This document shows, piece after piece, positions 22,787-33,177 of a DNA stretch of 64,000 nucleotides. The notes beneath the pieces were generated by a model. The model was not told the DNA's origin and searched no databases. It saw only the letters and a program-made list of their open reading frames with translations. Source of the stretch: an uncultured Bacteroidia bacterium (GTDB lineage Bacteria > Bacteroidota > Bacteroidia > Bacteroidales > UBA932); assembly GCA_902785575.1 (NCBI GenBank), contig CACZZF010000008.1:1-64000 (forward strand), read 5' to 3'. Numbering within the stretch: the first letter of the stretch is position 1; every line of letters starts with the position of its first letter. Position numbers and translations under genes: made by a program.

Positions 22787-25191
22787 ATATCTTGGATCTC
22801 AAGTTCGACAGGACCCACAAGTCCGGCTGGTTGAAGAGGTGAATCTTCACGGAAATATGACCAGATCACGAAGGCCTTACGGCCCTTGGAAGGACGAGGA
22901 GTGTCTTTCATAAACCAATCCGGAAAAGCCTTCATCGCCCGTCCCTTATCGGCACCTCTGTCAATACCCCACTCAAAGTCTGGCTCAAAACGTTCGTCTC
23001 CAATCAGACGGTTGGCCCAAGTGTTGGTTACTGCAATTGATAAAGAGTTATCTCCAGCCTTCAGATAAGACGTGACATCAGCTTTGAAAGGAGGATACCA
23101 TAGGACTCCCACTTTCTTCCCGTTCACAGTCAGTTCAGCAAGGTCATTCAGCTTTCCAAGATTGAGTATCACCCGCTTACTATCTCCCAAATCTTCCTCG
23201 GTGACCTCGACTGAGACAGAATAGGTCGCTGTTCCGGAAAAATACATGAGTCTTTCGTCATCCGACTCACTGAAGTCGCTAAGTTTGAATGACTTGATTG
23301 AGAATGGCTCATCCATTTTCGGCTTTAGATCCACGTCCCAGACATCCCCGATCGGTTTTGTGACCGAGGATCGGGAGATATATACAGGCTCTTTTTTATA
23401 TTTGGACTTACCCTTGCTCCGCACCACGAATATCGACTGGCCAGAATCAAGACATATCCTGATCGAATCACCTTGAATCGCACCATTGGGTGCCTCTGTG
23501 ATCTTGCCGGTATACGGATCCCAGAGAGCCACCTCCGAGAAGGGCGAATGAACTGGGGCGGGTAGAACCGTAAGTTTTGGTTGATCATCGAAGTTGGCGG
23601 TAAAAATGATCTCAGAGTCAGCGGTTCTCCTGCGAATCCATTTTCCTCCCCAGCCTACCAGTTTTCCCTGCTGGAGCATCATCTGACAGCGAGTCAAATA
23701 TCTGAAGAACTCTTTCCCAGGCTCGAACCACGTCTGATTCCGGCCGAAATGGGTTCCCCACCATCCCATTCCCATCCCGGGCTGGTACCTGTCGTCAAAC
23801 GGCTGATGGACCCAGTGGTGAAGGAAAAGCAGGTTTGTCCCGGAGATGAAAGTCCCGTCAGCGGACCGTTTCAAGTAGGCGGGATCCTCGGTGTAGTGGC
23901 TATTGTCCGGCCAACCGGTAAAGGCCTCCGCACCAACAATGGTTTTACCATATTTCTTGGCTTTGTCAACGATAATGTCACTAATCCTTCCATCGCCATG
24001 TGTCCAATACTCTCCCATCGGAAGATCAGGGATGGAAACAGACTCGGCGGTGTCAAAAGGCCCCCAGTAAGGTTCCCAGAAAAGTTTGAGTCCCACCTCA
24101 TGAAGTTTGTCAGCCGCCACCTTGAAACCGTTGTCTATGAACATGCGGCTGACAGTGGCTTTCATGTCCGCATCGAAGGATTTCACCAGGGTATTCTCAG
24201 GGTCAGCATCCTTAATAGCGAATAGAGGTACAGGGTCATAGCCATGCATCTTGGTGAACTTCTTCCTGAACCCTTCCGTCCAATTCTGCTCACCTGCCTC
24301 ATAACTATCTATCAGAATATGAGTGAACGACTTCCCGAAATATTGACCCACATGTTCTTTAAGTGGTCCCAAAACATTATCCCAATGATAAGAATTAATC
24401 TCGGCATTCATCTTATCCGCCTCGAAACACTTACCGACCAATTCTTCCGGGACAGGATGAGGGAAAGCCATCGTGCAAGCATGGGCGATCCTGTAGACAG
24501 TCCATATTCCGGCAGGAGCATCCCATTCCAGCAGCCCGGACCCATCCATCTTATCGGTCAGATCAAGGACATCGGTTTTGGTCAGCTTATTCTTTTCAGG
24601 GACGGCCATCACAGCGATATCGTCGAATTTCGTCGCCTTTGCGACATATTCTCCATAAAAAGAGAAAGAAGGCAACTCGGGGTCAGGAAGGTGGACGCTG
24701 ACCATGCGACCACCGTTCACGGTTGTCTTGCTCTGGATCACAGTCCGCATTCCCTGATCCTCGGTTATCCATGGTCCGCCTAGGGTACTATATCCGGGAG
24801 AGTTATGAAGTCCAATCTTAAGTCCCAGTTCTTCAGCGACTTCCGCCGCATATTCTATTGCCTCCCAGTATTTGGGGCTGCGGTAGGTCTGGACTGGCCA
24901 CGGATTGTTTTCTATAGCGGCCTCCGACTCCTGGACGGCAGATGTGAGATTGAAAATAGTGGCACCGGCTATTCCGGATTCTTTCATTGCTTCAAGATCT
25001 CTCCTGATTCCCTCTTTTGAGAAATTGCTCCCCATCCAATGCCACCAGACATAGGGACCGTAACAAAGCGGAGGAGCAGAGAACATATTAGCCAAGTCGG
25101 TAACCGACGGTTCATTTTTCTCTTTCTCACCACACGACTCCGCTCCTACTAACATAAGGGCGGAAAGCATGAATATCACTACTTTTCTCAT
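22783..25191 (-). CDS. GH106-like alpha-L-rhamnosidase
   Basis: 802 residues. CYGPYVWWHWMGSNFSKEGI (about 44-63), GIAGATIFN near 75 and GLHNSPGYSTLGGPW near 127 are typical of the GH106 TIM barrel. The second half has the expected beta-sandwich domains (SIAVTNTWANRLIGDE near 735). GH106 enzymes cleave alpha-L-rhamnose, usually from complex pectin or heteroglycan side chains. The leader (ending AESCG) is probably a lipoprotein signal with a relaxed lipobox. Together with the GH78 proteins it points to rhamnose in the substrate. Confidence 0.85.
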   Translation of the reverse strand: MRKVVIFMLSALMLVGAESCGEKEKNEPSVTDLANMFSAPPLCYGPYVWWHWMGSNFSKEGIRRDLEAMKESGIAGATIFNLTSAVQESEAAIENNPWPVQTYRSPKYWEAIEYAAEVAEELGLKIGLHNSPGYSTLGGPWITEDQGMRTVIQSKTTVNGGRMVSVHLPDPELPSFSFYGEYVAKATKFDDIAVMAVPEKNKLTKTDVLDLTDKMDGSGLLEWDAPAGIWTVYRIAHACTMAFPHPVPEELVGKCFEADKMNAEINSYHWDNVLGPLKEHVGQYFGKSFTHILIDSYEAGEQNWTEGFRKKFTKMHGYDPVPLFAIKDADPENTLVKSFDADMKATVSRMFIDNGFKVAADKLHEVGLKLFWEPYWGPFDTAESVSIPDLPMGEYWTHGDGRISDIIVDKAKKYGKTIVGAEAFTGWPDNSHYTEDPAYLKRSADGTFISGTNLLFLHHWVHQPFDDRYQPGMGMGWWGTHFGRNQTWFEPGKEFFRYLTRCQMMLQQGKLVGWGGKWIRRRTADSEIIFTANFDDQPKLTVLPAPVHSPFSEVALWDPYTGKITEAPNGAIQGDSIRICLDSGQSIFVVRSKGKSKYKKEPVYISRSSVTKPIGDVWDVDLKPKMDEPFSIKSFKLSDFSESDDERLMYFSGTATYSVSVEVTEEDLGDSKRVILNLGKLNDLAELTVNGKKVGVLWYPPFKADVTSYLKAGDNSLSIAVTNTWANRLIGDERFEPDFEWGIDRGADKGRAMKAFPDWFMKDTPRPSKGRKAFVIWSYFREDSPLQPAGLVGPVELEIQDI

Positions 25192-25210
25192 ATCTTCTTA
25201 TCACCTGTCC

Positions 25211-27754
25211 TTACTCAGACTTAAGACGGATATCAGAAGAGGAGGCTCCGACCATGATCTCGGGAAGTCCTTCCGGGATAATGAATTTGCCTTGGCTCTC
25301 ACTCCAATAGCGAAGATCCTCACGACGAAGAGGAATAGTCACGACCTTGCACTCCCCTTTCTTGAGATGAACCCTCTTGAAGCCTCTCAACTCCTTGATG
25401 GGAGCCTTGCCTTCGTATTCGGGAAGGCGGGTGTAAACCTGGGCCACCTCATCACCGTCATATTTCCCCGCATTCTTCAGGGTGAAAGTGACCTCCACTG
25501 TCTCGCCTTTGGGCTCAACCTTGAGGTTTGAATAACGGAAGTTGGTGTAACTCAAGCCGTAACCGAAAGGATACAGGACATCGCCCTCGAAGTATTTGTA
25601 AGTACGCTTTGTGATGTCGTAATCATCAAATGGCGGCAGATCCTCAATCCTGTTGTAATATGTAAGAGGAAGTCTGCCTGCAGGATTATATTTCCCGAAG
25701 AGGACATCGGCCACGGCGGTGCCGCCTTTCTCCCCAGGATACCACGCATTGACGATGGCGGGAAGGTTCTTGTCCTCCCACAAGATGGATAAAGAGCTTC
25801 CGGCGACAAGCACGAGAACGACATTCTTATTGACATGGTAAAGTTCCTGCAGGAACTCCTGCTGGTCGGCGGGCAAGGTGATGTAATCACGGTCCTTTCC
25901 TTCCCTCTCAATAGACTTGTTAATACCCATCACAGCAACGACCACGTCGCACTCCTTAGCGAGTTTTCCAGCATCTCCATAAAGAGAGAGCCTGTCCTGT
26001 CCGGCCACCTTGGGAGGAACCCAGCCTAGACGGGCCACGGCATAGTCACGGAGATTGTAATACTCTACCTTGACATCATATTCTTTTCCTGCCTCAAGGC
26101 TCAAAGAGGCCTTGTCTGTACGCACCGCATGCCCTCCCCAGGCATCGATAACGAGCTTGCCGTCAACAAAAAGGCGGCAACCGTCATCAGATGTCAGGCA
26201 GAGGGTATATTCCCCTGGAATAGAGGGGCGAAGAGTTCCCGTCCAACGCACGCTCATCGGAGCGTCAGGAATGAACGGGTCAGGAGCCTGGTTCGTAGGC
26301 TCGAAATTAATCCATTCGTCCGTCCTGGTCTTGGGAGTCCCTTTCAACTCAGTCCCGGAATAGTACTCAGCCTTGAGACCTTTGGGGAAGAACTCCTGGG
26401 CAATGGTCTCTGTCGCATCAGCGGCAGACACCCAAGGCGCATATTTCACAGCTATGGCATTCCCGGCAGCGGCTTTTATCCCGTCGAGGATAGAGACCGG
26501 TTCAGAGGCCGGGGTTCCGCTATAGTCACCGAATTCGCAAGTCCCGGCATTGATACCCACGACAGCGAGAGACTTTATCTTGCCCTTCTTCAACGGAAGG
26601 ATATTATTCTGGTTCTTGAGCAGGACAATTGATTCCCTGGCCATATCCAGGGCAAGCGCCTGATGTTTCTCGGATCCAATTACTTCCGGTGAAATCTTGG
26701 TGTAAGGATTATCCTTTCCGGAATCGAAGAATCCGAGCCGCATCCTCGCTGTCAGGACCCTTCTGGCGGCACGGTCGATGTCCTCATCCTTCACCATTCC
26801 GAGCTTATAGGCCTTCTTAAGCGGCTCGATGTAGTAATAGTCGCCACACTCCAGGTCAAGGCCGGAGAGTAGGCACAGGGCGGCGGCAGTCTCCTCCCTC
26901 GCCACATAATGATGGTCCTCCACAAGAGTGGAAGGGCCGCCGCAGTCAGAGACCACGTAACCGTCGAACCCCCAGTCTTCTCTCAAGACCTTGGTCAGGA
27001 GCCAAGGGTTGGCTGACGAAGGAATCCCATTTATGGCGTTGTAAGAGGCCATGATGGACTGGGCATGTCCCCTTCGCACAAGTGCCTCGTAAGCCGGAAG
27101 ATAATACTCCCTGAGTTGTTTCTCGGATATTATGGCATTGCACTCAAACCTGTTGTGTTCCTCATTGTTGGCCGCGAAATGCTTCGGCGTGGAGACAACC
27201 TTAAGATACCTCGGATCGTCACCCTGAAGCCCTTTCACGAACGCGGTTCCCATCTCGCCGGTCAGGAACGGATCCTCACCATAAGTCTCAGGAGTACGCC
27301 CCCAGCGAGGATCCCTGGCCATATTCACAGTCGGAGACCAGAAAGTGAGAAGGTCGCTGAACTGGTTAGTCTGAAGCCTTCCTTGATCAAGCTCGTTCCA
27401 CCTCGCTCTCGCCTCATCTGAGATGGCTGTCGTCACTTTATATAGCAGATCAGGATCCCAAGAAGACGCCAACGCTATGGCCTGGGGAAACACGGTGAAA
27501 CGACCTGGACGGACCACCCCATGAAGAGCCTCGTTACCGTGGTAATACTTTGGGAATCCAAGACGCTCGTTCGCGGGGGATGTCGCTCTCAGCAGATCAA
27601 TCTTCTCGTCAACCGTCAACCTTCCGAGCAAATCCTCAACTCTTTGAGATATAGACAAGCTTTCATCTTGATAAGGTAACCTCTGCGCATAGGAGGTGGA
27701 ACTGATGGCAACAATCGCCACAAAAGCCAATACAACAGAATAGAATCTATTCAT
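25211..27754 (-). CDS. GH3 beta-glycosidase with inserted PA14 domain
   Basis: 847 residues from the ATG at 27754; a longer frame to 27802 overlaps the upstream gene and would bury the signal peptide (MNRFYSVVLAFVAIVAISST...YAQ). Order: GH3 TIM barrel (KHFAANNEEHNRFECNA; nucleophile Asp in GYVVSDCGG), alpha/beta sandwich, a PA14 domain inserted in the sandwich region (SDDGCRLFVDGKLVIDAWGG), then the fibronectin-like C-terminal domain. Secreted to the periplasm. The architecture matches beta-glucosidases and beta-xylosidases with PA14; the sugar is not decided by sequence. It is 19 bp after the start of the GH106 gene's upstream spacing, within the operon. Confidence 0.9.
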   Translation of the reverse strand: MNRFYSVVLAFVAIVAISSTSYAQRLPYQDESLSISQRVEDLLGRLTVDEKIDLLRATSPANERLGFPKYYHGNEALHGVVRPGRFTVFPQAIALASSWDPDLLYKVTTAISDEARARWNELDQGRLQTNQFSDLLTFWSPTVNMARDPRWGRTPETYGEDPFLTGEMGTAFVKGLQGDDPRYLKVVSTPKHFAANNEEHNRFECNAIISEKQLREYYLPAYEALVRRGHAQSIMASYNAINGIPSSANPWLLTKVLREDWGFDGYVVSDCGGPSTLVEDHHYVAREETAAALCLLSGLDLECGDYYYIEPLKKAYKLGMVKDEDIDRAARRVLTARMRLGFFDSGKDNPYTKISPEVIGSEKHQALALDMARESIVLLKNQNNILPLKKGKIKSLAVVGINAGTCEFGDYSGTPASEPVSILDGIKAAAGNAIAVKYAPWVSAADATETIAQEFFPKGLKAEYYSGTELKGTPKTRTDEWINFEPTNQAPDPFIPDAPMSVRWTGTLRPSIPGEYTLCLTSDDGCRLFVDGKLVIDAWGGHAVRTDKASLSLEAGKEYDVKVEYYNLRDYAVARLGWVPPKVAGQDRLSLYGDAGKLAKECDVVVAVMGINKSIEREGKDRDYITLPADQQEFLQELYHVNKNVVLVLVAGSSLSILWEDKNLPAIVNAWYPGEKGGTAVADVLFGKYNPAGRLPLTYYNRIEDLPPFDDYDITKRTYKYFEGDVLYPFGYGLSYTNFRYSNLKVEPKGETVEVTFTLKNAGKYDGDEVAQVYTRLPEYEGKAPIKELRGFKRVHLKKGECKVVTIPLRREDLRYWSESQGKFIIPEGLPEIMVGASSSDIRLKSE

Positions 27755-27764
27755 AATCAACACT

Positions 27765-28688
27765 TTAAACCAAAACCCAATCTTTCTCGACACAACTGAC
27801 ATGATGCTCCGTGATGCCTTTCTCGTCCATCCAACGGCGGGTGTCCCTAGTCTTCAACCAATCATTCTCAGGAGCCGGTTCCCAAACCCAACTTGGTGTC
27901 GGCCACAGGCACGCCCTGAAATTGATTGACTTGTAGAACTCTTCCGAGCAGCCGTTTTGGCCGTGATGGGCCATCTGGAGGTAATCACAGTCAAGGTATT
28001 CCTTGTAAGCCGCAAGGGCCTTGTCTCCACATTCGACGCCAGCGTCCCCTAAGATGACCACACTCTTGCAGTCGTCCCAAAAACGGATGATCATCGATTG
28101 GTTGTTGTAAGGATTGGTCCTGTACTCGGGATTGGAGACCCCAAGCACCATTATACCGATGCCATCAATGTCGAACCTCTGTGTAAGGCTATGAATATCT
28201 AGAAAATCAGTGTTTCCCACGTGGTCATCAATCGCACTATAGTACCTCCTCGCATTGTCCGCGCTTCCGGGCTCAAGGTTAAGGAACTCGTCCGGCACAC
28301 GGGAATATACAACTTTCCCTATCGTGACCTCACCCATATCCTGTAAAATGGTTGCGAGAGCCTCCATGTGGTCCTCATGAGGATGGGTTATAAACCAGAG
28401 GTCAACATGGCCGCCCGCCTCCTTCAGCCGGGTCCTTAGATTAGGGACATCAGAAGCGTATCCCCCATCCACCATGATAACTTTCCCTCCGGAAGTCTTC
28501 AACAGGTAAGACTCCCCGATCGTGTCCGTGGCCGAGGAAATCTGGGTCAACGTGAAATGGCCGGTTTTCTTCTCCCCGAACAATTCTTTTTCCTTCTCAC
28601 TCCAATCCGAGACCTTAGGAGCGCAACCAGAAATGGCGATACCTGCGGCAGCGGCTCCTGACACTTTGATAAAATACCTTCTGTCCAT
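27765..28688 (-). CDS. Metallo-beta-lactamase-fold hydrolase, Tat-type lipoprotein
   Basis: 307 residues. DRRYFIKVSG at the N-terminus followed by an alanine-rich stretch and SGC gives a Tat-like twin-arginine lipoprotein leader. THPHEDH near residue 100 is the zinc-binding HxHxDH motif, and later LGDAGVECG and MAHHGQNG fit the ComEC/Rec2-like branch of the fold. Such enzymes hydrolyse phosphodiesters, lactones or other esters; the actual substrate is unknown. The leader is nearly the same as that of the metallophosphoesterase at 41506. It sits between the GH78-GH3 fusion and the GH3 gene with 15 and 10 bp gaps. Confidence 0.8.
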   Translation of the reverse strand: MDRRYFIKVSGAAAAGIAISGCAPKVSDWSEKEKELFGEKKTGHFTLTQISSATDTIGESYLLKTSGGKVIMVDGGYASDVPNLRTRLKEAGGHVDLWFITHPHEDHMEALATILQDMGEVTIGKVVYSRVPDEFLNLEPGSADNARRYYSAIDDHVGNTDFLDIHSLTQRFDIDGIGIMVLGVSNPEYRTNPYNNQSMIIRFWDDCKSVVILGDAGVECGDKALAAYKEYLDCDYLQMAHHGQNGCSEEFYKSINFRACLWPTPSWVWEPAPENDWLKTRDTRRWMDEKGITEHHVSCVEKDWVLV

Positions 28689-28703
28689 ATCAAATCCTTT
28701 CTG

Positions 28704-31700
28704 TTATTTCACATAAACACGACCGCCGGGGACAGCTTTCTCCTCGGCATTTCTGCCGAGCCAAACCTCGAACCAACCTTCCTCGACACCGAATCTCATA
28801 TTCTTGTCCCACATCGCGAAACTACGGTAAGGAACATCAATCTCAACGTTCTTGCTCTCCCCTGGTTTCAATGACACCCTCTCGAAAGCCACAAGTTCCT
28901 TCAGCGGACGCGCGACGGAAGCGATCTCGTCATGGGAATATACCTGGATCACCTCGTCTCCCTCGGCCTCGCCAGTGTTGGTCACCGTGACTTTGATCTT
29001 AAGCGGCTCGTCCTTACCAAGCGACTCCGGCATCTGGAAGTCACTGTAACTAAATGTCGTATAACTTAATCCATAGCCAAAGGGATATAGCGGCTTGCCG
29101 TCATTCTCGACATAACCGTAGCCTCTTCCGCTGGGCTTGATGGAATAGTAATACGGATTCTGCCCCACACTCTTCACCCAACTCATAGGAAGACGGCCTC
29201 CAGGAGTCCTCTTACCAGTCAGCACATCAGCTATAGCCCGACCGCCCTGCTCGCCTGAATACCAGGCCTCGAGAACAGCGGAAGTTCCGTCCACCCAATC
29301 AGTTATATCAATGACAGCCCCATTGTGAAGCACCACGACAACCGGCTTGCCTGTAGCTATCAGATCCCTGACCATCCTCTCTTGATCCACCTCGATACGG
29401 TTCTCCTGCTGGTCAGCTATGATGACCGCGTTCGTCTTCTCCCTTCTTGCTACCTCGTGAGCCGAGGGCATCTTGAAACTGCTGCGGTCACTTCCCTCCT
29501 CCTCGGTGATGGTGGGGAAGAAAAGAAGCACATCGCAAGATCTCGCGAGAGAGCCGACATTCTGACCCGCATTGTTGAGAACAACTTCAGCCGATCCCTT
29601 GAAAGCCTCTTTCAGGCCCTCATAGGGTGTGACTCCGTCGCCTTTCCAACCTCCGCGGCCGCCGCTATAATCACCCACATTGAGGACATCCGCCGCAGGT
29701 CCGAAAACACCGATTCTCTTTACCGAGCCGGGCCTCAACGGCAGGATTCCATCGTTCTTGAGAAGGGTCATCGCCTTGCATGCGGCCTCATAAGCCAGCT
29801 CCCTATGTTCAGGGCTCCTGACAATAGTCGCCGCTTTTGCAGGGTCGACATAAGGTTCATCGAAAAGGCCAAGCTCGAACTTGATTCTCAGAACCCTGCG
29901 GACACTCTCGTCGAGGGTTTTCTGGCTGACCTTCCCGTCTTTAACCAATTGAAGCAGACCGTCATCAGTATTAGCCATCTGAACATCAAGGCCGTTCTCA
30001 AGACACATCGCGAGGGCATCCGCGTTGGACTCGGCCATATGCTGGCTGCTGTGGACTCCCTCAACTCCGCCGTAATCAGAAATCACTATTCCCTTGAAAC
30101 CCCACTCGTCCTTTAGTATATCCTTCAACAGTTTACTATTTGCACTGCAGGGGACTCCATCCACAGAGTTGTAGGCCGCCATTATGCCTCGAGCGCCACC
30201 TTCCTGGACACATGCCCTGAAAGGCTCAAGATAGACTTCCCTGAGGGCTCTCCAGGACATTTGGGATGCGAAGGAATCGTGTCCACCCTCACCGTAATTG
30301 TCAACATAATGCTTCGGGGTGGCGACAATCCCACCTTCCTCAAGGGATTTGACATAGGCTACTCCCATGCGGGAATTAAGCAAGACATCCTCGCCATAAC
30401 TCTCCTGTCCGCGGCCCCACCGCTGGTCGCGGGTGATATTCACGACAGGGGCATAGACCTGACGTACTCCGACAGCCCTAAGTTCCTTAGCCACAACTTC
30501 TCCGACTTTTGAATACAGGTTCGCATCAAAGGTCGCGGCCATCCCTATGCTCTGCGGGAAACAAGTCGCGTTGCCCCACTGGGCTCCGTGAAGGGCCTCC
30601 CCGTTCTGGAGAACAGGTATTCCCCAACGGCTGGCCTCAATGGACTTCTTGGTGTCCTCGTTGATCCGCTCAGCGACTGTCTTGGGATCGTTGGGCAGGC
30701 CACCGTCCGGGAGGAAATGGCCCACATTACGGACGTGTCCTTTGGCATAGTCCCTCTTTTGGTAGAACTCATTCATGAACAGCAACTGGGCACTAATCTG
30801 GGCGACTTTCTCCTCTACGCTCATCCTGCCAAGCAGATCCTCAACCCTTTTATCGACAGGAAGGTTCTTATCCTGGTATTTGAAATTTCCAGTCAAGGTG
30901 ACAGGACCTGTACGAAGATCGAAAGAATGTTTGCCGGGGCCTACCTCGGTATTTGTGTTAGCCCAAGGAACATTGACCTGGGCTTTTGAACCAGCGGGAA
31001 CCTCAACCTCAAGATGGCAATGGTCACTCTCGCGTTTGAAAGACACCGACACGGTCCCTTTTACAGTAGGGAACGAGAGATTGGCCTCATCGAATATATG
31101 CTTGTCAGGACTGACAGAGAACTTTGTCCAACCGGCTTCCAGAGGATAGACCCCGAACATCTTGGTCGGGAACACGGCCAGAGGGCCACCACTCCAAGCG
31201 TGGTTGACTGATCCGCAATTCCAGTCTCCATTAATACCCACATTCCAGTTCTCAAACAAGGTGTCATAGAAAGGATGATTCACCATAAACTCGTAACGTC
31301 TCTTCGTCCTCTCAAGTGCATAATCCCCGTGACCGATGGCGAAAAGCGCCTCCATCACATATTTCTCCATATAAGGACTGGCGTGCTCTTCCTTCTTAAA
31401 CACCTCAAACAGAGCGTCATACTTGTCAGTACCGGCTATTCCGGCGACAACGGCAAGAGCCTGCACACGCTCGTCAGTCTCTCCATCGTAGTCCGGATAG
31501 CGGTAGCAAGACCCTGTCCAAGCGATCTTGTTGATCGCGTCCCTGAGCTGCTCCATCTTTCCCCAATAGGCGGAGCCGCGCTGGGTTTCTCCGACCAGAT
31601 CACACATATCTGAGACCGAACGAAGCGCCAGGCAATACCACATCGCCTGAAGCAGCCGCATATCCCTGTTGTCGCCCCAATCGCCCCAGTTCCAATCGCC

Positions 31701-33143
31701 GTCGTGCCACTCGGTGAAGCCATCGGGGCCGATCTTGTAGGTCGCCAGATATCTTTCGACAGCCGGGAGGACCTGTTCTATTGTTTCCTTGTCCCCTGTG
31801 TTCATGTAATATGTCCAGAATCCGTAAGGACCGACGGCCGCAAGCATCTGGCAAGGCAGTTCCACTCCATAATTTCCGGGTATCGGTGAGAACAGGATGT
31901 CGTCGTCCCGCTGCCAACCGGCAAGTTCCCGGATACCTTTCCTGACAAGGGCATGAAGGGAAGGAGAATATGTGTAAAAGCATTCTCCCAGAATGGTCAC
32001 TATATCGCCCCACCACTGGCCTCTCTCCCGCTCGGGACAATCGAAGAAATTGTCTCTGGCATTGACATAGATAGTCCGTAAGCCTTTCTCCCAGAACTTG
32101 TTGAAGAAGGGATCCGAACAAGAGAAAGAACCATCAGGCGTCGTGTCGTAACCAGTCTCACGATACTTGAGTCCAGTGACTTCCGCACCATGGTCGACGG
32201 TCAGGATTATTTTCTGGCCATTCATCCATCCGAGTGACTCATATTCCTGATTTCCGGCTTTGGTTATGTACTCGGCGCGGACACACTCCTCGCCCACATG
32301 GGCATGGTCAGTCTCAATGAGGATCCTTCGTCCCGACTTGTCGGAATTAACAACGAGGATTGGAGTCATCTGCATATTGTAAGGCAGCAGGGCAACGATG
32401 GTGTCCCGCTCCGCTCCCGAATGTTTTTCGAAGGCTATATCTTTGATACCAAAATCTTTCCACATAGGAATAGGACGCCTGAAAAGCGCACCGAGAGTAC
32501 TCTCCCCTACGACTGCCGGCGAGAATCCCTCAAGATCTCCAGACATCCAATCCCCTATGTCCTCCCTGGCGTCAAACAGTATGCTGGACTCCGACAGACG
32601 GAAATTCGGCACCGGGCAATTCGCGGTGCCGTATGACGGAAGAGTCCTCGACATCCAACTGCCATCACTGGTAAGGGCCAAAGCCGGACAATCAAACCAA
32701 AGCTGGGGATGGTCGGAGGTTTTATGGGAGAAACCATCCTTTCCGAAATAGTCCAGAAGAAGGGCTATCTTGTTCTCCCCTTCGCGCAGGAAAGGAGCCA
32801 AATCAACCACATCGAAATAGCTGTCCGCCGGGGTAGGACCTCTTTTGAGACCACCCTCGAACACGGCGAGTTCCCCGTTGATCCACAACCAGTACTTGCT
32901 GTCAACAGCGATCCTTGCCTCAGCCAACGATGGAACTTCCTCAATCTGAATATCTTTACGGAAGGCAAGCCATTGGTTGGGAAGCCCTGGCTCCGCATCC
33001 TGGGCGGTTATGGTCTTATCTTGGAGCAGAGTCTCCTCCACCGGCACGAAAAACGGCTCGGCCTGATTCTCTTTCTCTTTAGGTCCGCACGAAATGACCG
33101 TCAAAGCTAACGCCAGCGATAACACGAATACTATCCTTCTCAT
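28704..33143 (-). CDS. GH78-like / GH3 fusion enzyme, lipoprotein
   Basis: 1479 residues. The leader ends VISC. Residues about 30-750 are a rhamnosidase-like protein: sugar-binding beta domain, then a six-hairpin barrel with FFDCPERERGQWWGD (366-380), which resembles but is one residue shorter than the classic GH78 acid motif. Residues about 754-1479 are a complete GH3 enzyme (KHYVDNYGEGGHDS; nucleophile D1023 in IVISDYGG; fibronectin-like end). The DNA boundary between the halves is near 30884. No stop or frameshift separates them. Two exo-acting enzymes on one chain suggest sequential removal of an alpha-linked deoxy sugar and a beta-linked sugar. It lies inside the operon with 15-34 bp gaps. 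Confidence 0.87.
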   Translation of the reverse strand: MRRIVFVLSLALALTVISCGPKEKENQAEPFFVPVEETLLQDKTITAQDAEPGLPNQWLAFRKDIQIEEVPSLAEARIAVDSKYWLWINGELAVFEGGLKRGPTPADSYFDVVDLAPFLREGENKIALLLDYFGKDGFSHKTSDHPQLWFDCPALALTSDGSWMSRTLPSYGTANCPVPNFRLSESSILFDAREDIGDWMSGDLEGFSPAVVGESTLGALFRRPIPMWKDFGIKDIAFEKHSGAERDTIVALLPYNMQMTPILVVNSDKSGRRILIETDHAHVGEECVRAEYITKAGNQEYESLGWMNGQKIILTVDHGAEVTGLKYRETGYDTTPDGSFSCSDPFFNKFWEKGLRTIYVNARDNFFDCPERERGQWWGDIVTILGECFYTYSPSLHALVRKGIRELAGWQRDDDILFSPIPGNYGVELPCQMLAAVGPYGFWTYYMNTGDKETIEQVLPAVERYLATYKIGPDGFTEWHDGDWNWGDWGDNRDMRLLQAMWYCLALRSVSDMCDLVGETQRGSAYWGKMEQLRDAINKIAWTGSCYRYPDYDGETDERVQALAVVAGIAGTDKYDALFEVFKKEEHASPYMEKYVMEALFAIGHGDYALERTKRRYEFMVNHPFYDTLFENWNVGINGDWNCGSVNHAWSGGPLAVFPTKMFGVYPLEAGWTKFSVSPDKHIFDEANLSFPTVKGTVSVSFKRESDHCHLEVEVPAGSKAQVNVPWANTNTEVGPGKHSFDLRTGPVTLTGNFKYQDKNLPVDKRVEDLLGRMSVEEKVAQISAQLLFMNEFYQKRDYAKGHVRNVGHFLPDGGLPNDPKTVAERINEDTKKSIEASRWGIPVLQNGEALHGAQWGNATCFPQSIGMAATFDANLYSKVGEVVAKELRAVGVRQVYAPVVNITRDQRWGRGQESYGEDVLLNSRMGVAYVKSLEEGGIVATPKHYVDNYGEGGHDSFASQMSWRALREVYLEPFRACVQEGGARGIMAAYNSVDGVPCSANSKLLKDILKDEWGFKGIVISDYGGVEGVHSSQHMAESNADALAMCLENGLDVQMANTDDGLLQLVKDGKVSQKTLDESVRRVLRIKFELGLFDEPYVDPAKAATIVRSPEHRELAYEAACKAMTLLKNDGILPLRPGSVKRIGVFGPAADVLNVGDYSGGRGGWKGDGVTPYEGLKEAFKGSAEVVLNNAGQNVGSLARSCDVLLFFPTITEEEGSDRSSFKMPSAHEVARREKTNAVIIADQQENRIEVDQERMVRDLIATGKPVVVVLHNGAVIDITDWVDGTSAVLEAWYSGEQGGRAIADVLTGKRTPGGRLPMSWVKSVGQNPYYYSIKPSGRGYGYVENDGKPLYPFGYGLSYTTFSYSDFQMPESLGKDEPLKIKVTVTNTGEAEGDEVIQVYSHDEIASVARPLKELVAFERVSLKPGESKNVEIDVPYRSFAMWDKNMRFGVEEGWFEVWLGRNAEEKAVPGGRVYVK

Positions 33144-33177
33144 TATCTGTCAGTAATTAATTATCAATCCCTTTTGC

